In this document: positions 6,556 through 7,620 of the stretch, piece by piece
How positions within the stretch are numbered: the first letter of the stretch is position 1
Layout of the letters: each line of letters opens with the position of its first letter
Assembly (NCBI GenBank): GCA_001805885.1
Contig: MHHC01000051.1
Span: forward strand, 1 to 7,620
Origin: Omnitrophica WOR_2 bacterium RIFCSPLOWO2_12_FULL_51_24
GTDB taxonomy: Bacteria; Omnitrophota; Gorgyraeia; Pluralincolimonadales; Pluralincolimonadaceae
Direction: 5' to 3'
Length of the DNA: 7,620 nucleotides
The notes under the pieces: generated by a model
The model's input: only the letters and a program-made list of their open reading frames with translations
What the model was told of the DNA's origin: nothing
Database searches by the model: none
Position numbers and translations under genes: made by a program

Positions 6556-7620
6556 ATGGCAGAACAGAATAATCCTCAAGAGTGTTCCATACAGATATTA
6601 CTGGATAAATGCACGGGGTGCACGTTGTGCGTCAAGAGCTGTCCTTTCGGCGCGATAACCATGAAGGACAAGAAGGCCGTCATAGATTTCGGCAAGTGCA
6701 CATTATGCGGAGCTTGCGTGGCGTCGTGCAAATTCAAGGCGATAGAGCTTACGGTCTGCAAGGTGCCGCAGAAGGCGGACTTAAGTTCTTATAAAGGCGT
6801 CTGGGTATTTGCCGAGCAGAAGAAAGGTGTCGTCCAGAGTGTAGTATATGAACTTCTCGGAAAAGGCAGGGAATTGGCAGACGATCTCGGAACGGAGCTC
6901 GCCTGCATCCTGATAGGCGACGGAATAGAAGCCAAAGCGCAGGAGTTGTTTTGGCGGGGCGCCGATAAGGTCTATCTCGTAGAAAATACGAAGCTCAAAA
7001 ATTACATGGACGAGCCCTATACGAATATAATCGTCGAGCTGGTAAAAGAATTCAAGCCCGAGGTACTCCTTTATGGCGCTACCTCCATCGGCAGGTCGCT
7101 CGCCTCGCGCGTAGCGGTAAAGCTTTACACCGGCCTTACTGCGGATTGCACGGGCTTGGCTATCGATAAAGAGAAGAGACTGCTTCTGCAGACGCGTCCG
7201 GCATTCGGCGGCAATATCATGGCGACTATCCTCTGCGAGAACTACCGCCCTCAGATGTCGACGGTCCGCCACAAAGTATTCAAAGAAGCGCCTGTCGACA
7301 AATCCCGGACCGGCCAGGTGATAAAGAAGGATTATCCGGGGGACATTTATGATTCGCGTACGAAATTATTAGAGATAAAGGAAGAGGAATCGGCTACGGT
7401 TAACCTTACCGAGGCGAATATAATAGTCTCGGGAGGAAGGGGGCTTGGTAAGCCCGAGAATTTCAAGATTATCGAAGAGCTCGCGAAAGTATTGGGCGGC
7501 GCGGTCGGCGCATCGCGCTCGGCAGTCGACGCCGAATGGATCCCGTACTCCCATCAGGTCGGACAGACGGGAAAGACCGTATGTCCCAAGATATATATCG
7601 CCTGCGGCATCTCGGGGCAG
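6556..7620 (+). CDS. etfA: Electron transfer flavoprotein alpha subunit with N-terminal 2x[4Fe-4S] ferredoxin domain (3' end outside window)
   Basis: The first 355 residues of EtfA are present; the frame is open to the last base. Residues 10-68 form a bacterial-ferredoxin domain with two CxxCxxCxxxC motifs: Cys19/22/25/29 (followed by Pro) and Cys48/51/54/58 (followed by Lys instead of Pro). The Etf part begins at about 81 with GVWVFAEQKKGVVQ. It continues through LTADCTGLAID (194-204) and TRPAFGGNIMATIL (213-226) to the FAD domain: SGGRGLGKPENF (292-303), GASRSAVD (318-325), HQVGQTGKTV (333-342) and GISGQ at the edge. The family normally continues with about 40-60 more residues that complete the FAD site. 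An EtfA with this fused ferredoxin domain is known from CarE of Acetobacterium woodii. The start at 6556 lies one base after the etfB stop, with no clear ribosome site, so coupling is likely. Confidence 0.95.
   Translation, partial: MAEQNNPQECSIQILLDKCTGCTLCVKSCPFGAITMKDKKAVIDFGKCTLCGACVASCKFKAIELTVCKVPQKADLSSYKGVWVFAEQKKGVVQSVVYELLGKGRELADDLGTELACILIGDGIEAKAQELFWRGADKVYLVENTKLKNYMDEPYTNIIVELVKEFKPEVLLYGATSIGRSLASRVAVKLYTGLTADCTGLAIDKEKRLLLQTRPAFGGNIMATILCENYRPQMSTVRHKVFKEAPVDKSRTGQVIKKDYPGDIYDSRTKLLEIKEEESATVNLTEANIIVSGGRGLGKPENFKIIEELAKVLGGAVGASRSAVDAEWIPYSHQVGQTGKTVCPKIYIACGISGQ

Noticed and set aside
6781..7272. Minus-strand open frame of 163 codons opposite etfA
   Set aside because: etfA is clearly coding through this stretch with conserved Etf motifs. 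The opposite frame has no family features and no ribosome site.

Overview
The window is one continuous plus-strand gene train of eight genes. It holds the 3' end of plsX, then fabH, fabD, fabG, acpP and fabF, an acyl-CoA dehydrogenase, etfB, and an etfA that runs off the right edge. The largest gap between genes is 21 bases and several junctions overlap. It therefore reads as a single operon, with no internal terminator or promoter that I can support. No RNA gene, CRISPR array, insertion sequence or integrase is visible.

The organism is a bacterium with type II fatty acid synthesis and, judging by the Etf type, probably an anaerobe. The DNA is moderately GC-rich, yet ATA is a favoured isoleucine codon (8 ATA, 3 ATC and 0 ATT in the plsX fragment), and AGG/AGA are used freely. 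That habit fits uncultured lineages such as Omnitrophota, but this is a weak inference from style and not a classification.

Region 1 (1-4586) is the familiar plsX-fabHDG-acpP-fabF order. PlsX makes acyl-phosphate for phospholipids, FabD loads malonyl onto ACP, FabH starts chains, FabF elongates them, FabG performs the first reduction, and AcpP carries the chain. All expected catalytic residues are present. FabG has an Asp at the end of its second beta strand, which predicts NADH rather than NADPH use. FabD carries a 12-residue in-frame insert whose DNA consists of two small hairpins.

Region 2 (4606-7620) follows after only 19 bases: an acyl-CoA dehydrogenase, EtfB, and EtfA with an N-terminal two-cluster ferredoxin domain. 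Gene order and domain make-up match the caffeyl-CoA reductase-Etf complex (CarCDE) of Acetobacterium woodii, and EtfB has the motif expected of electron-bifurcating Etfs. The window shows no enoyl-ACP reductase (FabI/FabK/FabL/FabV) and no FabZ dehydratase. The most interesting hypothesis is that this dehydrogenase-Etf module supplies the enoyl-reduction step of the fatty acid cycle, or otherwise links the cycle to NADH and ferredoxin. The co-operonic placement is seen directly; the function is inferred.
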